Shown here one piece after another: positions 11,066 through 22,387 of a DNA stretch of 64,000 nt. Below the pieces are notes generated by a model. It was not told the DNA's origin. It did no database searches and was given only the letters and a program-made list of their open reading frames with translations. Location: positions 18,497,383-18,561,382 of the forward strand of contig NC_135252.1 in assembly GCF_964204865.1 (NCBI RefSeq), written 5' to 3'. The DNA is from Styela clava (taxonomy: Eukaryota > Chordata > Ascidiacea > Stolidobranchia > Styelidae). Made by a program: the position numbers and the translations under genes. The stretch's first letter is position 1. The number at the start of each line of letters is the position of its first letter.

Positions 11066-12730
11066 CAGGGGTGGCCAACCTTTCACATATCATGCGCCAC
11101 GTTTTAAACATAATGTTTCAGATGCGCCGTAAATCTCATGTATTCCCACGCCTAATGTCCGCTTCTTGTGTCCACTCATTTAGAGAATTACGGAATCACT
11201 GAATTAAACACTGAATGAATAAATTACAATGACAGCCGCATATATATAGTTAACTCAACGAAAATTCTCGTATCCACGCAAAAATTCGAGCAATTTACGA
11301 TAAACAGATTACGATTGATTACGAAACAGGGAACCATTGTGACGCCATGCTTCAAGTAAAAACTACAGCCTTCCTGAAAGTAGGAGAAAAACGCATTCTG
11401 TCTTAGTTATGAGCATTACGCAATAAAGCTGTTTTTAACAACGAAGAGAAAAAGGTACGATTAAGAAGTAAAGTTAGGCGTAATATTGTGACAACAAGCC
11501 TTTAGTATCAATATCTACTCTACTCTACTCTACCCTCGATTCTAATTGGCCTTTGCTAATCAGCTGTTTGGCCTAGCGTCGCGTGATTTCACTCCAGGCT
11601 TCTTCGAGATTAGTACCTGCGTCACAGCAAGCGATTTTACGCTTTGCTTTTGTTGACAACGGTCATTTGAAGTTTGGATGAAAAAGGCGGTATTTAGGGG
11701 TCATTTTCAGCATGTTGTGGGTTGATTTATATTAAATTTTTTAGACTTGGGCAATTCAATTGATTGTTCAATGGTTATTGGGAGATATTTGGGAAGTCTG
11801 GGCAATGGAAAATCCATGTCTCAAGCTGATAAATGACGATTTTCTATTTTTCCAGAAGTTCTGAACTTTTTACTTCAGTAGGAAAAAAATAGTAAATTTT
11901 ACTAATTTTTGCTAAAAGTCTAGAATGAATGTCATAAAGTCCGTCCAAAAGCTAACGTCGATAATCGCCTGTTGTTTCTAATTCCAACAAGCCGTAAGTG
12001 GGCGACGTGGAGTAAGGAGAATAGATTTTAGGTACAATCAAAAGTCACCATGTAAATTGCAAAAAAACGGCTTGGGGTGGAGAAGCCAAGTGCTATTAAC
12101 AATTTTGGCATGAAAAGGGTTAAAGATGCAATGCGCCACCTCTAATCATGCAATGCGCCACGTTTGGCGCATGCGCCATAGGTAGGCTTACCATATCTCT
12201 GAAGCCAAAAAACCGGGACGGCGCGGATTGGACAAGTCAAACTTGGTTCGATTCTTGGGGTTAGTAATAGTTTAAACGCTTTCCTACCATTGTGGGTAGA
12301 TTGCAGGCATCAAAATTAGCTGTAAATCTTATTACGAAATCCTCGGTTTGACAAATAAAAATAAACTCTCTTTCTATTGGTCTTCGCTTCAAATAATGGG
12401 AATTGTTCTCATTCTTAAACTCATCAGAAAACTTGCACTTTGTTTCCGGCATTTTGATGATTCAACGACATTACAGTTGGGTGTTAAATTAACACATGGT
12501 TCATACTTCATGTCATGAAGTGAGACGCAAATCATTGGTAAATCGGCTGCCTCCATTAAAAATAATTTTTTTTGTAATATTATCGAATAGAAAAACTATT
12601 ATGACTGTCATACTGCAAAACCGGGACATTTAAGTCTATCGCCGGGACGGCAGAAAAACATGCTAAAACTGGGACTGTCCCGGCTGAACCGGGACGTATG
12701 GTAAGCCTAGCCATAGGTTGGCCACCCCTG
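11066..12730. mobile_element. hAT transposon, non-autonomous, in an intron of C
   Basis: Terminal inverted repeats CAGGGGTGGCCAACCT / AGGTTGGCCACCCCTG and a perfect 8-bp target duplication GTTTAAAG at 11058-11065 and 12731-12738. No transposase ORF is visible. It accounts for nearly all of the 1.9-kb intron between C exons 10769-10914 and 12827-12924; without it the intron would be about 240 bases, like its paralogs. A second element is nested inside at 12183-12709. Confidence 0.92.
12183..12709. mobile_element. Second hAT element nested inside the first
   Basis: Ends TAGGCTTACCATA / TATGGTAAGCCTA with subterminal AACCGGGACG motifs, flanked by a perfect 8-bp duplication GCCATAGG (12175-12182 and 12710-12717). 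A minus-strand reading frame at 12452-12261 (63 codons) has the flavour of a degenerate BED-type zinc-finger N-terminus of hAT proteins, but this is a weak impression. Removing it restores a continuous end of the outer element. Confidence 0.9.
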
Positions 12731-14011
12731 GTTTAAAGTCTTGTTTCAATCGCTATCTTCCGATATCTTTATCCCAAGTATATATACCGATTGAAATATA
12801 TTTGAAAGTGTAATGTTTTTACAAAGGTATTTCAACGTCGAATGGATGGCTCTGAAAACTTTTATCGTGAATGGTATTATTATAAAAAATGGATTTGGAA
12901 ATACAACTGGAGAATTTTGGCTTGGTAAGTTTTTTTTTATTCGCTTAAATAGTAAACAAATTTTTATCCTGAACTAGTTCTTGAAAATGCTGTCAACTGA
13001 AAAATGTTAGATATATATTTCATTCATTCCAATTTTACATATTCATTTTGTTTCCTGTCAGTGTTTGACGCAATATTCTTGATCATAGTATAAAACATGA
13101 AATTCATTCAAACCACAAACTCGATGACGATATTTTACAAGCTGTTGAAAATGAAAATTCACTATTCGCAACTGTTAATCGTAACGACGAAAAACGATAA
13201 GGAGAATAGCGGGGGAAACGATTCTGATAATCTTTATTTCTGGTCACTGTGGCAACTTTTCCATCTTATTAACCAAACGATATATTGAGGAAATCCATTC
13301 TGATAAACGTCCGTGGCACACAAAAATTTACCAAATTGCACTTGTGTGGTGAAATTTTGTATAACGTACAACAGTACGCTAAATGCATTCGTATCAGACA
13401 AGGACGCGGGATCAACCCGTATAAAGGTTAATGATATACATCATCAAGGCAGGCTATTATAATAAATCTTGTATCTGAAATTAAGTTTTTAGGTCTTGAA
13501 AATATCTATCAGATATTGAAAGGTAAGACGTATGAACTCAGAGTAGACATGGAATACTGGGAAGGAAACAAAGCCTATGCAAAATATGGGTATGATATGA
13601 GCGTGTATGTAAAAGCTGGAATTGGGTTTAAATTATCATGTTTCTATATCTATTTCCAGAACATTCTCAATCGGTGATTCTTCAACAAATTATCGTTTAA
13701 CGATTGGTCAATACAGTGGAAATGCTGGGGATTCACTTAGACATTCCCAACATCAAGGACAATCTTTCACAACTAGAGACGCAGATCATGACTCTACATC
13801 TGGCAACTGTGCTGTGAATTTTGAGGGAGCGTTCAGGTACGGAGGTTGTCATGCGACTAATTTGAATGAACTGTATATCGCAGGAGGAAAAGCGGAATAC
13901 GGAATATCTGTTGTCTGGTGGACCTGGAAAGGCCATATTCAGTTCAAGTGGTGTCGTTATGTTTGCTCCGAGCGGGTGTCTGATAAATATGCCATTAAAA
14001 GCAAAGCTTAA

Positions 14012-14984
14012 ATGTTATGGTTCGCTAAATAGCTCTAAACAATGCCAAATTGTAAGCATGTATTCCCCACAAAAAAGATAAAAAGCCAGTCGAGACTGCT
14101 ACGAACATCATGCAACTTCACTACCGTGTTTTCCCAAAAATAAGACTGCCCCTTTTTTTTAATTTTCTTTCGAAAAATAACACTAGCTCTAATTTTCTGG
14201 CGATGACTTTTATTTTCATTTATAAAAAAACAAAATTACAAAGTAGAGATTACGAGATTTTCAAATACACAAAATATGAAAACCGATATCCATTTACTTA
14301 TACTTATATCCATTTACTTAATATAAATAAACGAAATTGCAACATAATTAAGTGGTGTACTTTTGTATATACGTGTAATTCGGATTGACTCGAAACCAGA
14401 TGTTCAGGACGTGGCTCCAATTCATTGCATTGTATTCGCAATAACGCAATATCTATTTTTAACAAACGGCCATTTATTTTTAGCGATGTTGTGGGCTACA
14501 ATATAATTGGTCAATAACGTAGATTCACTTTCATTTGACGTTTTCTTTTGTTTGACTTTTTCATGAATTTAGGTATTTAACGTAGAATTAAATTTTGAAA
14601 TTCACGCTCTTACTGACGGTATTTTAAAGAGTGCTTCGTCTCATAATAGCGCCCAATGATGCATTACGTCAGAACTGGAATATTTTGTTGGCAAGGAAGA
14701 CAAATCGCTGAAGTTTAAATCTTTTTAATAAATAAATAGGACGGTTGCCATATACCGTATCTAAAAAACGCCTGTTTTCGGTGACTAGTTGTCGTTTTGT
14801 GATATCTTTAAGCTTTCTTAACAACTTGGCACAAAATGATCAAATCAGAAAATGTTATTGCTGTGGGTCGCGTTATAATGCATTATTGTTTCTAACCTAT
14901 ATACTGTTATTTAAAAAGGTATCTTCAGATTATATCAAATGAACTGATTCCGAATCGTCAATTCGGTTCCGTTGCCACTTTCCT
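14012..14984. other. Non-coding, repeat fragments
   Basis: No gene supported. Around 14123-14190 is a 'CCGTGTTTTCCCAAAAATAA'-type fragment with the look of a dispersed repeat. 14820-14890 has a relative at 45600-45675 (…ATGATCAAATC…TGTGGG..GCGTTATAATG), so both are parts of one repeat family. Confidence 0.4.
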
Positions 14985-15056
14985 ATGAAGATATCACAAT
15001 CTGACGTCAGCCACGTACGGCATTTTAATCAAACCCGCTCAGTAAAAATATGCAAA

Positions 15057-15260
15057 ATGGAGAATTTCAAGCAAATTATCATAAGCTTCATCTTTTCATT
15101 ATATAGTATTAAGATCAATGTAGCCTTGGAAAATGTAAGAATACCACATGCGATGGAGGAGCTACGTCGAAAGACATCACACAGAAAGTTACACGACATA
15201 ATAATTGCATTAATTAGTGGAGATAAGTTTTATTTAAAGCGAAAGTGTGAACACGCCTGA
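15057..15260 (+). CDS. Candidate small secreted protein or signal-peptide exon
   Basis: Starting at the second ATG (15057), 67 codons: a hydrophobic stretch IIISFIFSLYSI near the N-terminus looks like a signal peptide, followed by a short basic tail ending in KRKCEHA. A possible donor (AAT|GTAAGA) lies at about 15134, so this may be only a first exon. No homolog recognised and no supporting neighbours; it may be chance. Confidence 0.2.
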   Translation: MENFKQIIISFIFSLYSIKINVALENVRIPHAMEELRRKTSHRKLHDIIIALISGDKFYLKRKCEHA

Positions 15261-16015
15261 CTATAAACTTTCAATTTGCAATAAATTATATCATATATCA
15301 TATATAATTTAATGCTGTTATAGAAATAGTCATTGCCTTCAGATCTCAAAGTCTCTCTATAGAGCTCGTACTGTGATAATTCGTGAAAGCATGCTGATGC
15401 ACAAATTGAGAATATTTGTTCATCGTGACTTATTAGTTATATCTACGTACTAATCGATTATGCTTCTAATACGTTTGCTGTTCTGAACAGTTTTCGATGT
15501 TAAAAGTTGCCCTGTTTTCAAACGCTCCTTCAAACACCTACCAACCACCATTATCAAAAATTGCGGCGAAATTAATTAAAGGAAATTATGCACAAACGTT
15601 TACCCGATGCCAGGGGATATTTCAAACATGCCAAGAGTTTGCTGATAAATGTCATTTAAACAAACTTTTTGTTTTAATAGAATGAAAATCTCCAAAAGAA
15701 AATCTTGGTAAAACAAATCCGTTGTGTAGTAAATGGTCCAAAAAAATTGCACAAATGAGGTGGTCACAGCCGATCAAAATACGTGTTCGAACGTTTAAAA
15801 TGAATGTCTGATATAATATCTGCCAAATTAAGCCAAATCAAATTATTGCCAATCATATTTAAATCGCGCAACCTCTGAGTGCGAGTTGCGTGTGCCCCAA
15901 TTTAATGATGCATTAAAGATTAAACAATTGTAGTATTTTAATGCGCATATGCAAAAAAACTATGAGCGATCCTCAAAGTTATTAAAAGAGAATTAAGAGT
16001 TTCAGTAGGTAAGTA

Positions 16016-16282
16016 TCATAAAAGATTGGAAAGCACTGTCTTGAACTTTGTCATTTTATCCTGACTAACTGCGTCAGCCACCCAAAATTTGAAACCTAGT
16101 CCTGAATTCCGACGACAGCCTGCCTGCTGTCCCATCTGTCCGCTGCGATTTCTGGAAGTACTTATCCCTATGAATGATCGTGCATAATCAAATTTCTGTA
16201 ACATATGCACGTTCCACTGCCTCACACTTTTCCAGTGAACCATTCCAACCTTGACCAGTTCTCCGTCCTCCGCTTTACACAC
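16016..16282 (-). CDS. Candidate isolated exon, unknown protein
   Basis: An 88-codon minus-strand frame, more G+C-rich than its surroundings, preceded on the minus strand by a plausible acceptor (TTTCACAATT... then GAAATGTAG just before VCKAEDGE). It ends in a stop. The composition (W, C, G, M, K well represented: GMVHWKSVRQW, GLGFKFWVAD) looks protein-like. I do not recognise a domain; it could be a retrocopy fragment, a last exon or a relic. Confidence 0.3.
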   Translation of the reverse strand: MCKAEDGELVKVGMVHWKSVRQWNVHMLQKFDYARSFIGISTSRNRSGQMGQQAGCRRNSGLGFKFWVADAVSQDKMTKFKTVLSNLL

Positions 16283-17747
16283 CTACATTTCACAATTTAA
16301 ATTATATTGATTGAGTTGTCGGAGACGTTTCAGCATACGCAAATTATGTTTAATGTTTTCTATCATTTGTATGATCTTATCGAGGAACTAAAATGATAGA
16401 TTATCTGTATTTCCCTAAAATTGGATACTAATTCATAAAACATTGATGATTACATTGAGACCAAATTCAGGTGGGTGCTTTGTAAGCCACTTTTCGGTAG
16501 TTCGTCCCAATTAGAAGATATCGAATTCACTTCATTTAGTACTCTGGTGATTATGCCATCAATAAATCATTTACGCTATCGAAGTAAAGTTAAATTTTTG
16601 ATGAAATAAAAATACTTTCAAAAAAAAATTTAAATAAATATATGCGTCCATATTCAATAAAAAAATTGATAAAACTTTTATGGTGACTTCTTTTGTACAT
16701 AATTTTATGCAGTTTTGAAACCATTTTATGTTTTATCTTTTTACGCCAAAACACTTTCAAATACAGTTATCGTTAAAAATCTACGAATCATAGTCTAGAG
16801 CAAACAATACAGTTTAACATTAGAATAAACATGAAAATAGCTTATAACAATTGAAGTGGAAACTGATACGCCGATGCAAATATAGAAATGTAGCTTAAAA
16901 TATTCACTGAGGTTAGGAGGCATTTTGGGGTTTTCGATTTGATGTAAATATGAGGCAACGCGATAACTCGCCCGTATGCACATCTAGGCTAGTTTCCACA
17001 TGAAGCTATCTAGTACAGTTACTGAAATAAATTTGACGTATACTTAGGGTCAAAAACCCACAAATCGTCCAGTCACATCATTTCGTTTTGCTTTATTTCC
17101 GTTTATTGACATTACATTATATATATGAAGTAAAAGTTTTATAACGTATTCACATATATTTAATGCGATAGGTGAACCGTATTATTGCATATAAAGGATC
17201 ATAACACGGCCCATCGCAACATTCACTTTATTGGTGATTTTATGCCAAGTTGTAAACGAGGGAAAGGCGAAAGGCATGTTAAAGAAACAAGCTGATATTT
17301 TTGGGTCGCGTCGTTTAGATATTGGCCCAAGGAGGTACAATGTGTTCACATTATATTGTTCTATATATTATGACTTGGACACTGGCATGCTTCGTACAAG
17401 TTAGTTTTATCTCTTATAGATAGATAAATCTTAAAGTCAAATATGGTCACAGCATCCCGTTTGACTCCTCTTGAAGAAATACACGAAAGATGTTGAGCAC
17501 ATAAAACACAACTGTCCAAACAAATCTACCCTAGTTTAACCAAACCAGACTCTTACCTGGATTTGAGATTTATATCAGTGACAGTAGTCAGGGTCGAAAC
17601 TAAAAATATTTACCAGTTCTTATACTAATGTAACTGATCCATCCATTAAAAATAATTAATTGGGTGTGTACGATTTTTGATTAACTTATTAATGTATAAT
17701 CTGGACATCCCAATATCATTGGTATTTTAGCCTATTTCGTTGAAAAT
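16283..17747. other. Non-coding upstream of H1
   Basis: A/T-rich, no gene or element boundary recognised; presumably contains the H1 promoter. Confidence 0.4.
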
Positions 17748-19268
17748 ATGAGTGTAACAATTCAAAGTCAAGCTTCTTCAAATTGTCCACGAAATGAAGT
17801 AATTCATTTACATCCCCAACACAAAAGTGTGTTTGTTCACGGATATGGAGGATCATCCGAAAGTGCTGAACATCAAGCACATATCCTCAGCTCGTACATT
17901 TACGACGAATCACTCAATAACGACCCAAAGATTGCGGTCATTCCTAACGAAGCACAACGTTTCAATGCTTCTTGCGCTAAAGCAACCACTCATCTGTTAG
18001 ATTATATAAAGAAAATTGCAAGAGGCGAACAAAGTTCAAAGAGCAACGGGGATGAATGTGTTGAGCTGCTGGTGTATTGCCACAGTAACGGTGCGAAACC
18101 AGTTCAGAAGGCTCTTACTCCTGAAAAGCTTACAGAATTATGCAAGAAGGAAAATATCCCTGAAATGGAAATAGACAATTTAATGAGAAGAATAAGAAAG
18201 AAAATTGTCGTGATTTCGTTTGGAGGAGTGACTTACATTCCGGGAAACTATGCCAAGGTATGGTAAAACTGAGATCAGCAGCTGATTATAATTCCTGTTT
18301 TTAGTCATTCTAAATAAAATACAGCAATAAGGTATACGCAAATTTACTACTTGTTCTATTAGAGTATATCGACTGCAATTGAACCGAGTTTTCTACTGTT
18401 GCTAAGATAAATTTATATATAGTTTTAACTTACTGTGCTTACCTTTAATAAGGATTTGAGACTGCAGAGAAATTAATTTACATACATAAATATAAGTTTA
18501 AAATGAATTATATATATATATGTCGTTTTTTGTTAAGATTGTCATGAATTTTTGTTCAACAAGCGACTATTTTAGCCAGTTTTGTCATTTTATGGAAGTT
18601 GGAAAGCAACCGAAAGATGACGAGGCAAATCCGAAAATTTATGTGAGAGATCCTGCAATGCCCGAGAGAGAGAGAGAGGTTTCTGCTGGAATATGGGAAT
18701 ATTTTCCAACAGTTAGCACTGTCTCGGGGGCGGCCAAAGATTTAGCTTCTAAATGTAAGTGAAACGCCGGAAAGACTGAATCGATTTTTTTGTAATTTGA
18801 TACCGCATGCAATGCTCTGATGGCTGGGGCGATATAGGCCTATTGTTTTTTCTCAGCTTCTTTGATAACCAATATTGGCCACATAGACCAAATGAAGATT
18901 CGTGTCCCAAGTAACAATTGCACAGCACGCTTGAATGTACGTATTGTAAGTTTTGAAGATGAAATAATGGGTTTCATATAAAATTATTTATTCCACCCTA
19001 AAGACGTTTCAAATAGTGATTTCCTTCTTCCCTTTTCGGTTTAAAATTCTAAATACCGATATTTTTCAAATTTTCATTTTACGTTTATGTAAACCATTTC
19101 ACACTGCGTGTGATAAATATTATATTGAAGTAAACATTTTTATATTGCATAGCTTGTTGTGAATCGGAGGATCATCCACACTATCTCGGAAGCATTCTGA
19201 AGAATAAAAAGATGATCTGTCACATAAGAGAAGTTCTGGGATTAAAAGCGGTAGAACATCTAAACTAA
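17748..19268 (+). CDS. Alpha/beta-hydrolase-like protein H1 (3 exons)
   Basis: Exons 17748-18257, 18538-18754, 19153-19268; donors AAG|GTATGG and AAAT|GTAAGT, acceptors TTAAG and GCATAG; 843 nt, 280 residues. Exon 1 has VFVHGYGGSSES (oxyanion-type HG.GG turn), then a strand VELLVYCHSNGAKPVQ in which Ser of C-H-S-N-G is at the nucleophile-elbow position, then RKKIVVISFGGVTYIP. Exon 2 holds IVMNFCSTSD and YVRDPA; exon 3 has HPHYL, whose first or second His could complete a triad. No signal peptide, so probably cytosolic. H2 shares all three exons and its exons 2 and 3 have the same lengths. Hydrolase fold is inferred from motif order; the substrate is unknown. The motif string resembles the chlamydial DUF687 family as I remember it. 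Confidence 0.7.
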
Positions 19269-19274
19269 ATGGTT

Positions 19275-19475
19275 CCATTACATTTGAACCCACGTACATT
19301 TGAACCCACGACAATTGCACCTGCATGCCATTGCACCTATGGAAATTTTTTTGGTTTTACGGATATTTGTACTCATACTAACCTAACCCATGGGTTTTAG
19401 CACCCGCATATTGATTGAACCCGCGGATATACACATGGGTTCAAATGTACATGGGTTCAAATGTACGGTCACCAA
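19275..19475. mobile_element. Palindromic MITE in the H1 3' region
   Basis: Ends are inverted: CATTTGAACCCACGTACATT near 19278 against GGTTCAAATGTACATGGGTT near 19440. It lies between the H1 stop and the first AATAAA (19491-19496), so it is probably inside the H1 3' UTR and could form a hairpin there. Confidence 0.65.
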
Positions 19476-19490
19476 ACTAAATATACAATG

Positions 19491-19496
19491 AATAAA
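19491..19496 (+). terminator. Possible H1 poly(A) signal
   Basis: AATAAA about 220 bases after the H1 stop, just beyond the palindromic MITE. Position is plausible; no other evidence. Confidence 0.35.
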
Positions 19497-19499
19497 GTT

Positions 19500-21181
19500 T
19501 TAAAGCATAATTTTTGATAAAATAATTGTAAAACATTTTTGGTATTATAAGCTTACGATTTTAAATAAGGGTTATTTTAACATCAGTTGAGTGCATTCAC
19601 TACTAAATATGAGAAACAATTTATATGTGTTGTTTTCAATATGCTTTGATCGATATATATGATTTTATAATATTAAAAGAATCAAGACTAGTTATCACTA
19701 GTAACAAATGTCTATATCAAGTGATTCCTAATTTCATAATTTTTCGATGTTTTAGCCTGTTTACTCTATTCCCCCATGATGGTAGATATTTAATATATAA
19801 AACTAAATCATCGTTCTATACTTTTTGTAGTTTAAACTGGGTTTTCTCAGGTTTAAGAGCCGGCACAGGGACGCTCCAGTAGTGTGTGTACCAATATTGA
19901 GGTAACTAATTTTGTTCGCCTACTTTACATCAAATTGTGTAAAGAGACGGATGCCTTTGGAAAAGGGGGTGTATTCACTTACACTTAGATAACACGGACA
20001 GTCCCTGAACTCGTAATAGAAGCAAAATGAGGAAAATTGGAATAAAAGTATATATGCCCTAACCCTAACCTGGTACCAACACTACTTGAGTATCAGAACA
20101 GAACTCTGAGTTTTATCAGTCCTGTAATCGAAAATCGGTGACAGATTATTTTGCCTCAAATTATTCAGATTAGAAGGTAGGAGTCATAAGTATTAGGCTA
20201 GAATATGTTAACAACCAGAGCGAGAGTCGTGAATTAGGGTATCGTATAGATTAGTGGTTCCCAAACTTTTAAGGCATCGTCGCCCCCTTACAGTAATTTA
20301 CATTATATTAAACTATATTTTCAGTAAATTATATTCTGTATTTGAAATCGGATACGAAAATTCCGATCAAAACAGTCCTCGCTCGCGATAATGACAATCG
20401 TTAAAATTGCTGATTTTTTCAGCGATGATGATTTGTCTGTTGTGCAGAACAGTCAGTTCATTGCCGATACGAATATTAACAAGAATTTGTCATTTTAAAA
20501 TAATAATTTCAATGTAAATGACCGTTGGGCCTACTTACAATAAAATGAAAGTATTTTGGCTCTGAAATACTGCAAGCTGCGTACATAAAATGTATTGTAT
20601 ACTGCTCGATTAGAATTATTCGCATTTTCCGATCTTGATAATTTGTTAAATTTAAGCCGCTCGCGGTTATTATCAAGATATCACCGTTAGCAAAATGCCA
20701 ATGTCGACAATAAAATTTTACAACACAACATTGATTAGTTTTGATCAATTTATCACAATATGGAAAGAAGTCGTGTGGAATCCGGCGGTAATTCAATAAT
20801 GGATAATGGAATGGATCAACTTCAGATAACTGCGGTGTAGTTTCCGATCGAAAATTCCGAAATTTTGCAATTTAATTTCAATTTCGTCTGCAAAATCTTG
20901 TTTTCGCTTGTTTTTACAACTATTAAGGGATTTATATCTCAGTAAATTGTACTATTTATAATAACTATAGTAGGGTATATCTGGGGAGAATCACAGCGTG
21001 CAATCTTAGCGGTTAACTATGAGTAAAGCTACGCTACGATTTCAAAAATTTTTGAGTATACTCGTAGGTCGCGAGGTTTCACCAAATTTATTTTCGAAAG
21101 AATTTGAGTTGCTTGAAAAAACGTTAGGAACCTCATTAACATGACTGTACCAAATACTGCATCTATTTGGTTACTCTAACC
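19500..21181. other. Non-coding with a single hAT-like end
   Basis: No gene. At about 20251 the sequence AGTGGTTCCCAAACTTTTAA looks like a hAT terminal repeat, but I found no partner end nearby, so it is listed only as a probable solo end. Confidence 0.35.
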
Positions 21182-21490
21182 CAGGGGTCGGCAACCTACA
21201 GCCCGCGGGCCGGATTTTACTATAATTAGATAAATGGCAACAAAACGCAGAAAAGTTGATGCTAAGTGCAAAGGGTTCAATGGCGCCGAGAACATTCAAA
21301 TGGAATTTTTTGAGATGCAATGCAATGAGGAAATAAATCTATATTCTATTCTAGAGATTTCTCGCTGCATGATTTTCATTATAAAAAGTATCATCCGTTC
21401 GGTTTTCAATTTTCTTAAAAAATGTGCGCCCCGCCAATGACTGCAACCCTTCATTTTGGCCCGCAAGTGACAAAAGGTTGCCGACCCCTG
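21182..21490. mobile_element. Internally deleted hAT element keeping the start of its transposase ORF
   Basis: Ends CAGGGGTCGGCAACCT / TTGCCGACCCCTG. At 21234 a frame begins M-A-T-K-R-R-K-V-D-A, the characteristic start of one group of hAT-derived transposases, but it soon joins sequence with the flavour of a different part of such a protein. The copy is only 309 bases long. The flanks share CTAACC (TCTAACC before, CCTAACC after), an imperfect target duplication. Confidence 0.75.
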
Positions 21491-21899
21491 CCTAACCTTT
21501 CATACACAATATTCTTAGTTTCTATCCGATGCATAATCCAGAAAATACATCACCTATATATCACAATAAAACACATGGTTTTCAACGAGCAAAAGAGTGG
21601 CCACGTCGATGAGAAATAAAACTTTTACATTCTAATTCATCAAGTGCCTCAAACTCAATACCGCCACTATTCTGAACCGAATTGATTTTTTAATTCCAAT
21701 TGTGGTATAAATACGCTTGAGTGAATATTTCCCGCTACGACTCCGAGTTACATGGTATAAGTGCGTATTCACGTCTTGTACTTTGCTCACCCGAATAAAA
21801 CTCTTCAATCCATTCACTAACAACTGACTGTAGGAACACTGGAAAGTCAATGGCTCAAATGAACAGATTGTTAAATTTATTGGACACGTAGTGGACATA

Positions 21900-22130
21900 A
21901 CGATCGTTTTGTTGTTATGTTGTTCTCAGTCTTGTTCTTGTTGTTGTGTGACACGTTTTGAAAAAATCGCCTTTCTCTTTGATTACTGGACCAATTGCTT
22001 TGAAATTTCCAGTGGGTAAAGATGGAATTTTTCTCCAAAGGGCTATTACTTTTTTTTTTGCTATGACGTCATCAAAATTATGTGGCTCTACGTGTCCATA
22101 TATTTGAGCATAGCTCTCTTGTTTTAGATG
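21900..22130. repeat. Dispersed repeat fragment
   Basis: The last 35 bases (CGTGTCCATATATTTGAGCA then TAGCTCTCTTGTTT) recur inside the MITE at 30752-30780 and 39652-39680 and, reversed, at 42589-42619. The upstream part is a unique-looking A/T sequence with a long T-run. Family not recognised. Confidence 0.45.
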
Positions 22131-22231
22131 AGGTGATATTATCTAAATCGTTATTTTGAGTTCGACATGTACGTAAGTAAATAAATGGAGCTTTAATTAC
22201 GCATTAGAAATTGTAGAAACAGAAGGTGAAG

Positions 22232-22387
22232 CGGAAATGTTATGAAGTGAAACAATGACGCATGCTGGGTTATGCGGTTCAAATTTTGATTAATATCACA
22301 TTTTCGGTTTGACGAGTTAGTTTAGTTTGGATTTGTTTATCAGTTATTCAGTAAAAAGCTACAAGACTGTAGTTCAAAACAAGAAAC
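22232..22387 (+). promoter_or_regulatory. A2 proximal promoter, diverged version of the B promoter
   Basis: Shares the block ...ATGACGCATGCTGGGTTATG and CATTTTCGGTTTGACGAGTT with the three B promoters, but the first TGACGTGA is TGAAGTGA here. The loss of one TGACG core separates A from B regulation, if these cores are functional. Confidence 0.4.

Larger units (their letters stand above)
9966..14011 (+). pseudogene. Divergent FReD gene C with frameshifts
   Basis: Exons by splice sites and homology: 9966-10010 (EYEMYNEEINRLKHE), 10359-10460 (TEAKKLIENY...; charged, probably coiled coil), 10769-10914 (first FReD exon, same 146-nt length as in B), 12827-12924, 13492-13589, 13660-14011 (NC...GGCH pair, WWTWKG). 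The two middle exons are 98 nt, against 97 in every A and B gene; each has an extra A in an A-run, and correcting the reading by eye restores FReD sequence (…GFGNTTGEFWLG; GLENIYQILKG…). In 10769-10914 the middle reads correctly (GEVFGIYRTP) only in another frame and the VYC cysteine is absent. The acidic loop is DADHD. No signal exon was found. Homopolymer assembly errors could explain some shifts, not the missing Cys. Confidence 0.75.

Noticed and set aside
20251-20300. hAT-like terminal sequence AGTGGTTCCCAAACTTTTAA
   Set aside because: No inverted partner or target duplication found, so it is not called as an element.
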